DNA from: Clostridia bacterium
GTDB lineage: Bacteria; Bacillota; Clostridia; Lachnospirales; Lachnospiraceae
Length of the DNA: 64,000 nt
Assembly (NCBI GenBank): GCA_910576325.1
Contig: CAJTIM010000026.1
Coordinates: forward strand, 1-64,000
Direction: 5' to 3'
The position numbers were made by a program, and so were the translations under genes. This document shows positions 53,855 through 63,939 of the stretch, piece by piece; within the stretch, counting starts at the first letter, position 1; each line of letters opens with the position of its first letter. The notes under the pieces are model-generated. The model ran no database searches. It saw only the letters and a list, made by a program, of their open reading frames with translations, and had not been told where the DNA came from.

Positions 53855-55363
53855 TTATTTTGTAGCGCTGTGAAGCAGCTTCTCCTGGGTAGCCTCCGCC
53901 TGCAGAAATTCGCCTGTCAGCTCTCCCTCACAGAAGGTCACAATCCTGTCGGAAATCCCGATGACCTCCGGCAGCTCCGAGGACACGACGATAATCGCCA
54001 TCCCCGCCTTGGCCAAGTTATTGATAAGCTGGTAAATCTCCGCCTTGGCGCCCACGTCAATGCCTCTGGTGGGTTCATCAAGAAGAAGCAGCTTCGGCTT
54101 GGTCAAAAGCCAGCGGGCCAGAATCACCTTCTGCTGATTTCCTCCCGACAGGGCGCTTGCCAGGGTCCTGCTTCCCGGAGCCTTTACCTTGAGGGCCTCT
54201 ATCTGCTCTTCCCAGGCCCTTCCCTCATCCTTTAGATCCATCACGAAGTATTTGCTGAACTGACGGAGAAGAGGAAGGGAAATATTTTCTCCGATGGAAC
54301 GCTGCAATACCAGTCCGCTGCCCTTGCGATCCTCTGTGGCAAAGGAGATTCCCGCACGTATGGCGTCTCCCGGCTTTCGTATGCTTACGGGCTTTCCTTC
54401 TATATAAATCTCCCCTGTGACTTCCCTTGCGTGAACCCCTGCCACGCACTCAAAGAACTCGGTTCTTCCGGCTCCTGCCAGTCCTGCGATTCCCAGGACT
54501 TCCCCGTGATGCACCTTCAGGGATATATTCTTAAGGGAGCGGCGGAAGCTTCCCGGCGCCGGCGTGTAGGTGAGATCCTTTACTTCAAAGGCCACATCTC
54601 CCTTTTCCGTGGGGTCCTTGGGATACTGCTCGCTCACGTCACGGCCTACCATCATGCGGATGATCTCGTCGGTATCTGTCTCGGACGCATTGACCGTGCC
54701 GATGTATGCGCCGTCCCTCATAACGGTCAGGCGGTCGGCAATCTTGAAGATCTCCTCCATACGGTGGGTAATGTAGATAATGCCCCGCCCCTCGCTTCGA
54801 AGCCGGCGGATGATGGTAAAGAGCTTTTCCGCCTCCTTTTCGCTGATGGCGGAGGTCGGCTCATCCATAACAAGAATCCGGGCGTCTAAGGAGAGGGCCT
54901 TGGCTATCTCCACAAGCTGCTGCTCTCCGATACGCAGATCCTTTACTTTCTGGGTGGGCTTTACGTCAAGCTCCAGCATATCCAGGTACTTCTGTGTCTC
55001 TGTGATCATGCTCTCAAAGTCCACAACCGGCAGCTTCTTTTTGAACCAGCGGCCCAGAAAGATGTTCTCGGCCACGTTCAGCTCCGGTACTACCTGCAGC
55101 TCCTGGTGGATCTTGGCAATGCCGTGCTTTTTGGCGGTCACCGGGTCCGTGACGCTGACTTTCTGGCCTTCCACATAGATCTCGCCCTCCTGGGGAAGCA
55201 AGGAACCGCTCAGGATGTTCATCAACGTGGATTTCCCGGCTCCGTTCTCGCCCATCAGGGCGAGTACTTCTCCCTCATGCAGATCTATGGAAACGTCCTT
55301 CAGGGCCCGGACCGCTCCAAAGCTTTTGCTGATATGCTTCATTTCCAAAAGAACCTTCCCCAT
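53855..55363 (-). CDS. Ribose-type ABC transporter ATP-binding protein (double ATPase)
   Basis: This 502-residue protein has two ATPase halves as in RbsA/MglA/XylG. The first has Walker A GENGAGKST (about 37-45), RIGEQQLVEIAKAL and LVMDEPTSAI. The second has the usual degenerate P-loop GLAGAGRTE, then LSGGNQQKVILARWL and LLLDEPTRGIDVGAK. It is the first gene of the six-gene transport-and-sensing operon. Confidence 0.96.
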   Translation of the reverse strand: MGKVLLEMKHISKSFGAVRALKDVSIDLHEGEVLALMGENGAGKSTLMNILSGSLLPQEGEIYVEGQKVSVTDPVTAKKHGIAKIHQELQVVPELNVAENIFLGRWFKKKLPVVDFESMITETQKYLDMLELDVKPTQKVKDLRIGEQQLVEIAKALSLDARILVMDEPTSAISEKEAEKLFTIIRRLRSEGRGIIYITHRMEEIFKIADRLTVMRDGAYIGTVNASETDTDEIIRMMVGRDVSEQYPKDPTEKGDVAFEVKDLTYTPAPGSFRRSLKNISLKVHHGEVLGIAGLAGAGRTEFFECVAGVHAREVTGEIYIEGKPVSIRKPGDAIRAGISFATEDRKGSGLVLQRSIGENISLPLLRQFSKYFVMDLKDEGRAWEEQIEALKVKAPGSRTLASALSGGNQQKVILARWLLTKPKLLLLDEPTRGIDVGAKAEIYQLINNLAKAGMAIIVVSSELPEVIGISDRIVTFCEGELTGEFLQAEATQEKLLHSATK

Positions 55364-55523
55364 CTTTTCACCTTCTTTTGTCTTTTTTTCATTATGTTTA
55401 TTATAGAGATCAATTTTTCTTCTGTATTTATAATTTTCGTAGAAATAATTATAAAAACATGACTTTTTGTTTAAAATTACCCACTTTCCGCAATTATACT
55501 TCTCTATTATAGTTTAGAACGTC

Positions 55524-55554
55524 AAAAAGGAAGAGGATATTCCTCTTCCTTTTT
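55524..55554. terminator. Palindromic terminator
   Basis: AAAAAGGAAGAGGA and TCCTCTTCCTTTTT form a near-perfect palindrome with T-runs on both strands. It ends the GH32-kinase-ABC operon and lies upstream of the next operon. Confidence 0.9.
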
Positions 55555-55635
55555 GGGATACTGTACAATTTGCTGTTTTATTTCCGTTCAGTCATATCCT
55601 GAAGGAGCCTCCTTCATGTATGGTATAAAGTAATC

Positions 55636-57114
55636 CTATTCACAAAATGTAAACGAAATATTATGATATTCCACATTGCAGTCCTGCGCAAACACACCGA
55701 TTCGGTACGGCATCTCCTGATAGGTCCGGTAAGAAAATGCCACTTGCTCTCCTACAAATATTTCGATCATGGTATCTGTCAGCACACACTTAACCGGAAT
55801 GATATCACCATCCTGAAATGGAAATGTCTTTTCACAGACACGCGGTCCGTCCACTTCGGCCGGAATAATGGGTTTTCCGGACAGAGTAGACCAGAACGGA
55901 TCCAACGGCGCAGGAAGTTTATTTAAGGATACCATCTGAGTTGCACGGTTAAAAGCTAACAAATATCCATTATCTATATCTTCATCCGTATTGATCGTCA
56001 GTCCGAAATAATCCGCACAGTCCGAAGCCTTGATATTACACTCCAGCATCAGGTTCTTCTGCTCCACATCGAAGAATCCATACGACAAAGTGCCGATTGA
56101 AGAAACCTCCAGTGCCTTATCCCCATATTCCCGGATCGTTCCAAGCCTTTTTGTAAAAGAGTATGACAGCTTCTTTTTCCGGAAATATGCACAAATCTCC
56201 TCCGGCATTACAATTTTCAGATTGCCGTCCTCCATAGGAATCACCTGGTGAGGAACAGCATAGTCGCCGCCCGTCTGCCACAGCTCGTTATCGGACTTCT
56301 TTTCCCGTTCCGGCGTCCAGGCAAAGTAAATTCTTCTTCCCCGATCATCCAGAAGAGATTTCGCCGCATAGAATCTGCGGTTATCAATACCATCAAATTT
56401 TGGAGTTCTCCACGGCCCATACGGTGATTTTGATACGCGGTAAATGGTCTGTGCCCGTTCCGAGAATCTGGAATATACCAGATACCAGTAGTCTCCCATC
56501 TTATACATTTCCGGACATTCCGGACAGTTGGTATGCCAGGGCTCGTAAATAACTCCCCTGTGCTCAAAATGCTCCAAATCCGCAGAGGTATACAATACTA
56601 CCACACCTCTTCGATTGGAAGGACCTTCATTTTTTCTGGCCGCAATCAGCATCCAATAACATTCTTCCTCATCATTATAAAAAATGTAGGCATCCCGCCA
56701 GTCGATGCTCTCATAATATTTTGTATCCGGAACAATCAGGGGACTTTTGGGATCCTTGGTAAAGGTAATGCAGTCGTCGCTTACCGCGTGGCAGATAGTC
56801 TGCGGAAATTCCGAATCAATGTGATATCCCGTATAAAAAATATGATACTTCCCATCCGCATAAATCACAGACCCCGTCCAGCATCCGTCCTGATCCAGCT
56901 CTGTCCCGTCTCCGGGAAGCAGTACCGGCGGAAGCTCCTCCCAGTCAGTCAAATTTCTCGAAATCACGTGCTGCCAGGTGTTCCGGACGCGCTCCGGATA
57001 ACGAACTGTATTTTCCGGAACCGACAGAAAAAACAAGTGATACACACCATCATGATAAAACGGAATGGAATCTCCGCATGAAAGGCCGTTTGATAATCTT
57101 CTGAATATTGCCAT
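55636..57114 (-). CDS. GH32-like (clan GH-J) glycoside hydrolase, copy A
   Basis: This 492-residue five-bladed-propeller glycosidase has a C-terminal beta-sandwich. Instead of the classical WMNDPNG the nucleophile aspartate seems to be Asp15 in CGDSIPFYHDGVYHLFF. WTGSV, the second aspartate in WRDAYIF (usual RDP) and the acid/base glutamate in CPECPEM are all present, so activity is plausible. GH32 enzymes act on beta-fructosides, but the altered first motif leaves the substrate open. No signal peptide, so it acts on an imported glycoside. Strong AAAAGGAG site. Confidence 0.8.
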   Translation of the reverse strand: MAIFRRLSNGLSCGDSIPFYHDGVYHLFFLSVPENTVRYPERVRNTWQHVISRNLTDWEELPPVLLPGDGTELDQDGCWTGSVIYADGKYHIFYTGYHIDSEFPQTICHAVSDDCITFTKDPKSPLIVPDTKYYESIDWRDAYIFYNDEEECYWMLIAARKNEGPSNRRGVVVLYTSADLEHFEHRGVIYEPWHTNCPECPEMYKMGDYWYLVYSRFSERAQTIYRVSKSPYGPWRTPKFDGIDNRRFYAAKSLLDDRGRRIYFAWTPEREKKSDNELWQTGGDYAVPHQVIPMEDGNLKIVMPEEICAYFRKKKLSYSFTKRLGTIREYGDKALEVSSIGTLSYGFFDVEQKNLMLECNIKASDCADYFGLTINTDEDIDNGYLLAFNRATQMVSLNKLPAPLDPFWSTLSGKPIIPAEVDGPRVCEKTFPFQDGDIIPVKCVLTDTMIEIFVGEQVAFSYRTYQEMPYRIGVFAQDCNVEYHNISFTFCE

Positions 57115-57156
57115 AAACTTCTCCTTTTTATACATTATTTCACTTAAGACCGAAAC

Positions 57157-58662
57157 TTAGTCTTCTTCATTTAATTTTATATTTGTCACCTCTAAGGTTC
57201 CGTCTTCTACAAATAATCCAAACTTGTGGAAAGGCTGTCCATAGGGATCATAGATCCGGAAGGAAAGGGCCAGCTCATCATTTACAAAGCATTCCACAAA
57301 GGAGCCATCCACAAAGGCCTTCACATCAATCTCTTTTCCTCTCTCAATATGAATGGGACGTTCAATGGTTCTGGGTCCGTCCACCTCCATAGGCGCATCC
57401 TTTACCTTCGGGTTCAGGGTTTCCCAGAAGGGATCCAGTGCACAGGGATAACGGGTGATGCTTACGCGGGAGCGGGTGGGCTCAAAAATCAGTTCCCAGG
57501 AAGGAGAAAGTCCCTCCGTACTCTTAAGAAGCAGGCCAAATGCGCCATAACCATCCTCTAATGTCAGCTTTGCATGGAACATCAGGGCATCTCTGCTCTC
57601 TTCTTTAAAAAATCCATAAGAAAAGGTCGCCGTAGATTCTACCCTTACAAAGTCCTCTCCCTGTTCCCATGTTCCCATAACCGGGGAGAATTCTTTTGCC
57701 ACAGGCTTATGGAAAGAATCTACAATCTCATGAGGCACACAGACCGCCAGGGAGCCGTCTTCCCGCTGCAGCAGCTCATGAGGTATTGCCATGTCGCCGG
57801 CATATGTCCACTTTCCTTCATTATTGAGCCCTTCCCGCTCATAGATATTTCCCCATTGGAAGCGGCGCTTTCCGTCTGTCAGAGATTTTGCCGCATAGAA
57901 GCGTCTTCCGTCGAAGCCCGGCAGGCTTGGTGTACGCCAGGGTCCATGACAGCTTTTTGAAATCCTATATGTAGTTTTTGCATTTTGATCAAAGTGAGAA
58001 TAGCACAGATACCACCAGTCCCCCATCTTAAACATCTCCGGGCATTCCGGACAAATCATATACCAGGGGGCATACAAGATATGATCTTCGCTCCAGTTCC
58101 ACAGATCCTCAGAGGTCCGGTAGGTAATCACTCCTTTTCTGTGGAAAGGGCCGCCGCTTTCGTATCTCGCTGCAAGCACCATCCAGTAAATTTCTTCATC
58201 CTCATTCCAAAACACATAAGAATCCCGATAATCAATCTGTTCCAGATAAGAAGCCGGACGAAGAATCGGAAAGTCCGAGCGCTTTGTATAACGATAACCA
58301 TCCTCGCTTGTCGCCAGGCAAATCTTCTGAGGATTCCCGGCATCATGGTCAAAGGCACAGTAAAACAGATAGAACACGCCATCATCGCGCTTGCGGACCA
58401 GACTTCCGGTCCAACAGCCATCCTCGTCTACTTCTCCCGGATTGCCCGGATAAAGAGCCGGCTCATGTACTGTCCAGTTTACCAGATCCGTACTGCTGAT
58501 ATGCCGCTGTGTATCCTTGCTGCGGATCTCCGGTGTAATATATCCCAATGAATCCCAGGGGGGACTTAAATGGATTACGTGATAGACTCCATCAACAAAG
58601 AGCGGAATCGGATCGCTGCAGGGCGCAGCATTTTCACCGGAACGGCGATAGATTTTTGACAT
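57157..58662 (-). CDS. GH32-like (clan GH-J) glycoside hydrolase, copy B
   Basis: This is a 501-residue paralogue of the next gene. It has the same modified motifs: Asp17 in CSDPIPLFVDGVYH, GCWTGSL, YRDSYVFW and CPECPEMFKMGDWWYL. The sequences diverge clearly in the C-terminal sandwich (from about residue 330), suggesting different substrates or linkages rather than recent duplication. Cytoplasmic. It lies 41 bases past the kinase gene. Confidence 0.8.
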   Translation of the reverse strand: MSKIYRRSGENAAPCSDPIPLFVDGVYHVIHLSPPWDSLGYITPEIRSKDTQRHISSTDLVNWTVHEPALYPGNPGEVDEDGCWTGSLVRKRDDGVFYLFYCAFDHDAGNPQKICLATSEDGYRYTKRSDFPILRPASYLEQIDYRDSYVFWNEDEEIYWMVLAARYESGGPFHRKGVITYRTSEDLWNWSEDHILYAPWYMICPECPEMFKMGDWWYLCYSHFDQNAKTTYRISKSCHGPWRTPSLPGFDGRRFYAAKSLTDGKRRFQWGNIYEREGLNNEGKWTYAGDMAIPHELLQREDGSLAVCVPHEIVDSFHKPVAKEFSPVMGTWEQGEDFVRVESTATFSYGFFKEESRDALMFHAKLTLEDGYGAFGLLLKSTEGLSPSWELIFEPTRSRVSITRYPCALDPFWETLNPKVKDAPMEVDGPRTIERPIHIERGKEIDVKAFVDGSFVECFVNDELALSFRIYDPYGQPFHKFGLFVEDGTLEVTNIKLNEED

Positions 58663-58703
58663 AGTAACTTCCTCCTTTTTATATAAATTTAAAATGCAAC
58701 CAT

Positions 58704-60203
58704 TTAAAAATGATTCATATGATAGAACAGTTCCCTGTTTTTTTCATAAAGCTGTGCATATACCTCTTGATAAAACGCCTCATACCGCTTCGTATGCTCC
58801 CGGTCGGGCTCAATCACAATATCCTCCTTTTGTATCATAGCATCACATGCTTCATCCAGATTTTGAAAGATCTTACTTCCTGCCGCCGCCGTAATAGCCG
58901 CTCCCAGGCACGCCTGCTCCGAAATACCGGAAATATAAATCTCCCTTCCATAAATATCCGCCTGAATCTGAGCCCAGGTTCTGCCCTTTACGCCTCCTCC
59001 CGCACAGATTAACCTGTCGGCCCTTCCATACAGCTGATTCATTTTTTCAATGCCTGTTTTCATAGCAAAGGTTACGCCCTCCATAATCGCCCTTGCAAAA
59101 TGTTCACGCCCGTGGGACATGCTGATACCGGAAAATATTCCTCTGGTCTCCGAATCCATATAGGGGGTCCGCTCTCCGCCCATACAGGGAAGAAATACAA
59201 GCCCGTCGCAGCATGGACTTATCTGTTCCGCAAACCGGCTCAAATCCTCATAGGAGGAATCCTTGGCAAAATTTCTCCGAAACCAGTTCAGGGTGGAACC
59301 GGCATGCAGAACGGCAGCCATTCCATACCAGGAGTGCATATTGACATGACGGAAAAAATGTGTATTCCACTTGGGATTTTTTACCGGCTGCTCACTCACT
59401 GTCAGAACCTGCCCGCTTGTTCCTATGGTTGCCATCATCGTTCCCGGTTTATACACACCATTTCCCAGAGAATGCATAGCCTGATCCGCTCCCCCGTAAA
59501 CCACCAGAGTCTTTTCCGACAGTCCGGTTGCTTCGGCCGCATTCGCGCATAGAGTCCCTGCCACATCAAAAGAGCTATGTATCTTATCCGGAACCAGTCC
59601 CGAATCCAGATGGAGTATTTGAAATATATCTTCTGACCATTGCTCACGGTTCATGTCATATAAAAGCGTTCCCGATGCATCCGTATGCTCCACTCCCAAG
59701 CTGCCGGTAAGCTTATATCTGATATAATCCTTTGGACAGATTACCAATTTCACCTGCCGGAAGAGCTCCGGTTCATTTTTCCGCATCCAGCAAAGCGTTA
59801 ATAATTGAAAACCAGGAAAAAGCGGATTTAGAACAATATCGGAAATGGTCTCTGTTCCATATTGTTTCTGCAGCTCCAAAACCGTATCTTTTGCCCGCAC
59901 ATCGCAGTGAAGAATCGCCTTTCGGACAGCCTTTCCTGACGCATCCAGGGGAATCGTCCCATGCATTTGCCCGGAAAATCCGATTGCCAGAATCTCTTCC
60001 GCTTTTATCTGTGAATCTGCCAGACATTTCTTTATCGTGGAAATGACTGCCTGCCACCAAATCTCAGGTTCCTGTTCCGCGAATCCCGGTTTCTGCGCTT
60101 CCGGATGATAGGGCTTTGTTATAAGGGATACCAGCCTGCCCGTCTCGCTGAAAATTGCTGCCTTGGTACTTGAAGTTCCAATATCTATACCCATGAAATA
60201 CAT
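58704..60203 (-). CDS. FGGY-family carbohydrate kinase (xylulokinase-like)
   Basis: This 499-residue kinase shows GIDIGTSSTKAAIF, the xylulokinase-type GFSGQMHGTIPLD, CDVRAKD, YGGADQAMHSLGNG with the catalytic aspartate, and ICAGGGVKGRTWAQIQADIYG. Closest in type to XylB, so the substrate is probably a ketose such as D-xylulose or a related sugar. It would phosphorylate the sugar freed by the two hydrolases. The ribosome site is weak; an internal ATG at 60194 is possible. Confidence 0.9.
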   Translation of the reverse strand: MYFMGIDIGTSSTKAAIFSETGRLVSLITKPYHPEAQKPGFAEQEPEIWWQAVISTIKKCLADSQIKAEEILAIGFSGQMHGTIPLDASGKAVRKAILHCDVRAKDTVLELQKQYGTETISDIVLNPLFPGFQLLTLCWMRKNEPELFRQVKLVICPKDYIRYKLTGSLGVEHTDASGTLLYDMNREQWSEDIFQILHLDSGLVPDKIHSSFDVAGTLCANAAEATGLSEKTLVVYGGADQAMHSLGNGVYKPGTMMATIGTSGQVLTVSEQPVKNPKWNTHFFRHVNMHSWYGMAAVLHAGSTLNWFRRNFAKDSSYEDLSRFAEQISPCCDGLVFLPCMGGERTPYMDSETRGIFSGISMSHGREHFARAIMEGVTFAMKTGIEKMNQLYGRADRLICAGGGVKGRTWAQIQADIYGREIYISGISEQACLGAAITAAAGSKIFQNLDEACDAMIQKEDIVIEPDREHTKRYEAFYQEVYAQLYEKNRELFYHMNHF

Positions 60204-60237
60204 CTATTTCACTCTTTCCGCCCTTTTTATTTCTTTT

Positions 60238-61233
60238 CTAAAATTTCAGGCCTTTCTTTTTAAAGAAATCAATAAATACGGCCAGCAGCACTACAATGCC
60301 TTGTACAATATACTGCCAGGAAGAATCAATTCCCATAAGATTCATACCGTTATTCAAGACGCCTACAATCACACAGCCAATCACCGTACCTGTCAAGGTT
60401 CCAATACCGCCGCTCATACTTGTGCCGCCTAAAACAACTGCAGTAATGGCGTCCATCTCCGCGCCTTCACCCAGTGAGTATTGCCCGGTAAAGGTTCTGG
60501 ACGCTGTCAGAATTCCTGCCATGCCTGCAAAAATACCGGATAAGAGAAATACAAACAGGGTAACTCTCGGCGCATTGATACCGGAATAGACTGCTGCCTG
60601 ACGGTTGCCTCCTACCGCATATATATGGCGTCCAAACTGTGTCCGGCTTAAAATCAATCCCGTAACAGCAACAATGACAATAATGAAGATTACATGTATC
60701 GGAACGCCGAACACATAACCGGTTCCCACAAAGCTGAAAATCGGATCGCTGATGGTAATGGTCTTGTTTGCCGTGTAAACACGTGCGATTCCCCGTCCGA
60801 TGTTCATCGTGGCCAATGTGACTATAAAAGGCGGAATTGTTGTTTTGGAAATAATGATTCCGTTTATTAAGCCAATCATGCCCCCGGCCAGAACTGCAAA
60901 AAGTATTGCAGGAATCGCAGGAATTCCCATACGGGTAATAAATCCTGCGCACAGGCAGCCGGAAACAGCTATCACAGAGCCTACCGACAGATCTATCCCG
61001 CCAAGGATAATAACCATCGTCATGCCGCAGGCCAAAAATACGTTTACCGAGATTTGCCGGAGCACATTAAACAGGTTTCTGGATGTAAAAAAAGCATCCG
61101 TAATACAGGTCAGCACTATACAGAGTACAAGCAGCGATCCCAATACGCCTATGTGCGGTTTGATATCATTCCACACATTTGCAAGAAAATAATTCCGGTT
61201 CTTTTTCTCCGATATTTCACTTTTCTTTCCCAT
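60238..61233 (-). CDS. Ribose-type ABC transporter permease
   Basis: This 331-residue RbsC-like permease shows NVLRQISVNVFLACGMTMVIILGGIDLSVGSV, PFIVTLATMNIGRGIARVYT, VGGNRQAAVYSGINAPRV and VVLGGTSMSGGIGTLTGTVIG. It overlaps the ATPase gene by 17 bases. Compared with the other RbsC-like protein in the window it is clearly diverged. Confidence 0.96.
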   Translation of the reverse strand: MGKKSEISEKKNRNYFLANVWNDIKPHIGVLGSLLVLCIVLTCITDAFFTSRNLFNVLRQISVNVFLACGMTMVIILGGIDLSVGSVIAVSGCLCAGFITRMGIPAIPAILFAVLAGGMIGLINGIIISKTTIPPFIVTLATMNIGRGIARVYTANKTITISDPIFSFVGTGYVFGVPIHVIFIIVIVAVTGLILSRTQFGRHIYAVGGNRQAAVYSGINAPRVTLFVFLLSGIFAGMAGILTASRTFTGQYSLGEGAEMDAITAVVLGGTSMSGGIGTLTGTVIGCVIVGVLNNGMNLMGIDSSWQYIVQGIVVLLAVFIDFFKKKGLKF

Positions 61234-62737
61234 AATTTTCCTCCTGCAAATCTGGCTCTTTTGTTGCCAGCATCATAATTTTTTCCTGATCTAATTCATC
61301 TCTTTCGAGGATTCCTGTACTGATGCCGTGGCTCATCACTACGACTCTGTCACTCATATTAATAAGCTCCGGAAGCTCGGAAGAAATCATAATAATGGCC
61401 AGACCCTGTGCCGCCAGATGATTCATAATCTCATAAATCTCTGCTTTTGCCATTACATCCACGCCCCGGGTCGGCTCATCCAGAATCAGCAGCTTATCTG
61501 CTGCCAAAAGCCATCTGCCGATAATAACCTTCTGTTGGTTCCCGCCGCTTAAGCCTGAAATCATCTGCTCCATGGAGGCTACCTTGGTTTCCATTTTATC
61601 AATATATTCCTGCGTTATCTGACGTTCCCCGGCTCTGTTATAGTGCAGGCACCGAATAAACTTTTCCAGAACTCCGATGGTCATATTAAAGCGCACACTC
61701 TGATCCGGAAACAGTCCCAGCTTTTTCCGATCCTCAGACACAAGTCCAATTCCGGCTCTCATCGCTTCCCGGGGTGTTTTAAAATTAACTTCTTCTCCGA
61801 AGAACCTTACACTGCCCCTTACCCGCTTTGTCAAGCCGAAAATATTCTGCAGCGCTTCTGTCCTTCCTGCCCCTACCAGTCCCGCAAACCCCAGAATCTC
61901 TCCTCTGCGCAGATCGAAGCTTACATTTTTCACCATATTCCCATCGCTTAAATCCTTTACCTCCAAAATCACTTCATCTCTGACCGTATCTGTCTTCGTA
62001 TAATAGCCGGACAGCTCACGTCCTACCATCAGGGAAACCAGTTGTTCTCTTGTCGTGTCCTCAGCCTTTACCGTTGCAATATATTTTCCATCGCGTAATA
62101 TCGTTACACGATCTGCTATCTCATCCAATTCTGACATTCTGTGGGAAATGTAAATAATTCCAATTCCCTGCTTTTTCAAATTGCGTACCGTATCAAAAAG
62201 TTTGTCTACTTCTTTATTCGACAAAGAAGAAGTAGGCTCATCCATAACAATAATTCTGGCTCCAAAGGAAACCGCCCGGACAATCTCCACCATCTGCTGC
62301 TGTGCAATGGTAAGCGCTCCTAACAAGGTATCTGCCGAAACATCCAATCCAAAATCATCTAAGAGCTTCTGTGCTTCTTTTTCCTGTCTCCTCAAGTGAA
62401 CAGTCCCCAGGCTTCCCGTCTTTTCCTGCCCGAGGAAAATATTTTCAGCAACCGACAGATGGGGAACCATCATTAATTCCTGGTGAATAATGCTGATGCC
62501 GTATTTTCTTGCATCCTCAACCGTCCGTATCTCTGCCTCTCTGCCATTGATCCATATCTGTCCTTTATCCTTTATATAAATTCCGCCCAGGACTTTTATC
62601 AGTGTAGACTTTCCCGCTCCATTCTCGCCCAGAAGGGCATGCACTTCCCCTTCCGCCACCTCCAGCTGAACATCCTCAAGGGCTTTGACTCCTGGGAATT
62701 CTTTACAAACGTCCTTCATCCGCAATAAAATGCTCAA
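61217..62737 (-). CDS. Ribose-type ABC transporter ATP-binding protein (double ATPase)
   Basis: This 506-residue double ATPase has GENGAGKSTLIKVLGG (first P-loop), LTIAQQQMVEIVRAV, VMDEPTSSLSNKEV, the degenerate second P-loop GLVGAGRTE, LSGGNQQKVIIGRWL and ILDEPTRGVDVMAK. The likely start is a TTG with a GGAGG site nine bases upstream; the first ATG, six codons inside, has none. Confidence 0.95.
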   Translation of the reverse strand: MSILLRMKDVCKEFPGVKALEDVQLEVAEGEVHALLGENGAGKSTLIKVLGGIYIKDKGQIWINGREAEIRTVEDARKYGISIIHQELMMVPHLSVAENIFLGQEKTGSLGTVHLRRQEKEAQKLLDDFGLDVSADTLLGALTIAQQQMVEIVRAVSFGARIIVMDEPTSSLSNKEVDKLFDTVRNLKKQGIGIIYISHRMSELDEIADRVTILRDGKYIATVKAEDTTREQLVSLMVGRELSGYYTKTDTVRDEVILEVKDLSDGNMVKNVSFDLRRGEILGFAGLVGAGRTEALQNIFGLTKRVRGSVRFFGEEVNFKTPREAMRAGIGLVSEDRKKLGLFPDQSVRFNMTIGVLEKFIRCLHYNRAGERQITQEYIDKMETKVASMEQMISGLSGGNQQKVIIGRWLLAADKLLILDEPTRGVDVMAKAEIYEIMNHLAAQGLAIIMISSELPELINMSDRVVVMSHGISTGILERDELDQEKIMMLATKEPDLQEENYGKEK

Positions 62738-62824
62738 ACTTTTTTCCTCCCCATTTTTCTGTCTCCGCTAGTATGCTGACTTTTTATAAAAGGGGCCGTC
62801 GGTCCGGACAGCCCCCGCAGTTCT

Positions 62825-63814
62825 TTACTGCCAATCTGCATCAATATAATCCGATACATTATTCTGGTTAATCAGAATCGGCTCAATGGATACATTCTTT
62901 TCAAATTCCTCGCCGCGTAAAATCTTATATGCCACCTCTGCGCTCTGTTTTCCCATATTGATAACAGACTGCGCGGAGGTTGCTTTAAAGATTCCATTCT
63001 CCGCCACCTTTTCTTTCCCTTCCGGAGAGCCGTTTACACCATAAACAGCTACTTCCTCGTTGGCTGCCGATACTGCCGCATAAGCGCCAAGGGCGCTGTC
63101 ATCATTTATTCCGAAAAATGCTACCAAATTGGAATTTGCCTGAAGAATATCTTCCGCCTGGGAAAGAGCTGTCTCTGTGTTTCCCTGTCCGTCAAGCTGC
63201 GCTGCAACATGAAAGCCTTTTCCCTCTATGGCATCTAAAAATCCTTTTGCTCTGTCTACCGCTGCCGTATTGGCCGGATAATCCAGGACCGCAATATCTC
63301 CGCCCTCCGGGAAATCTGCCACAAGCTGCTCTCCTGCCAGCTGCCCGGCCTTGTAATTATCTGTGCCCACAAATGCATCCACCATGGACAAATCAGCCAC
63401 CTCGGAATCAAAGTTTACAACCTTGATTCCCGCCTCCTGAAGCTGCTGAAGAACAGGCTGGGTTGCTTCTGCATCTACCGGATTGTAGAACACCAAATCA
63501 ACACCCTGGGCAATAAAGTCTTCTACAACACTTGCCTGATAGGTTGCGTCCGCCTTACCCTCCGAATGAATAACTGTGTCCCCGTTGGCCAGAATCATCT
63601 CTTCAAGAGGTTCGTATACCGCATCAAAGAAGGAACAGGACACCCACTCCGTAAAACCAAATACATAATGTTCTTCTCCGTCTGCTGATGCTTCTTCCGG
63701 CGCCTCTGCAGTCTCAGGTGTATTCGGTGTTTCCGGCTCCTTGTTTCCGCATCCGGCCATCACTCCTGCTGCTAAAGATACGCCAAGCAATAATCCCAAT
63801 ACTTTCTTTTTCAT
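62825..63814 (-). CDS. Ribose-type ABC transporter substrate-binding lipoprotein
   Basis: This 329-residue type-I sugar-binding lipoprotein has a lipobox VMAGC (Cys22) and a Thr/Pro/Glu linker (25-45). YVFGFTEWVSCSFFDAVYEPL, LVFYNPVDAEATQPVL, VVNFDSEVADLSMVDAFVGTDNY and FFGINDDSALGAYAA are family marks. It is the first gene of its operon, next to a strong promoter. AAGGAGG site. Confidence 0.95.
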   Translation of the reverse strand: MKKKVLGLLLGVSLAAGVMAGCGNKEPETPNTPETAEAPEEASADGEEHYVFGFTEWVSCSFFDAVYEPLEEMILANGDTVIHSEGKADATYQASVVEDFIAQGVDLVFYNPVDAEATQPVLQQLQEAGIKVVNFDSEVADLSMVDAFVGTDNYKAGQLAGEQLVADFPEGGDIAVLDYPANTAAVDRAKGFLDAIEGKGFHVAAQLDGQGNTETALSQAEDILQANSNLVAFFGINDDSALGAYAAVSAANEEVAVYGVNGSPEGKEKVAENGIFKATSAQSVINMGKQSAEVAYKILRGEEFEKNVSIEPILINQNNVSDYIDADWQ

Positions 63815-63910
63815 TTGTTTCCTCCTTAATTTGTAATAGTTTTATTAATTCAATCTGCTCCTTTTGACAGGTCTCAGATATTGAATTCGATTTATTCATT
63901 AATTGATTTA

Positions 63911-63939
63911 AGTATAATTGTTCATATTTATTTTGTCAA
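63911..63939 (-). promoter_or_regulatory. Promoter of the GH32-kinase-ABC operon
   Basis: Consensus TTGACA and TATACT (minus) with a 17-base spacer. Just upstream on the minus strand TAGTTAAA occurs twice in tandem (about 63947-63963), a possible regulator site. The rest of the window to 64000 is AT-rich spacer. Confidence 0.9.
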
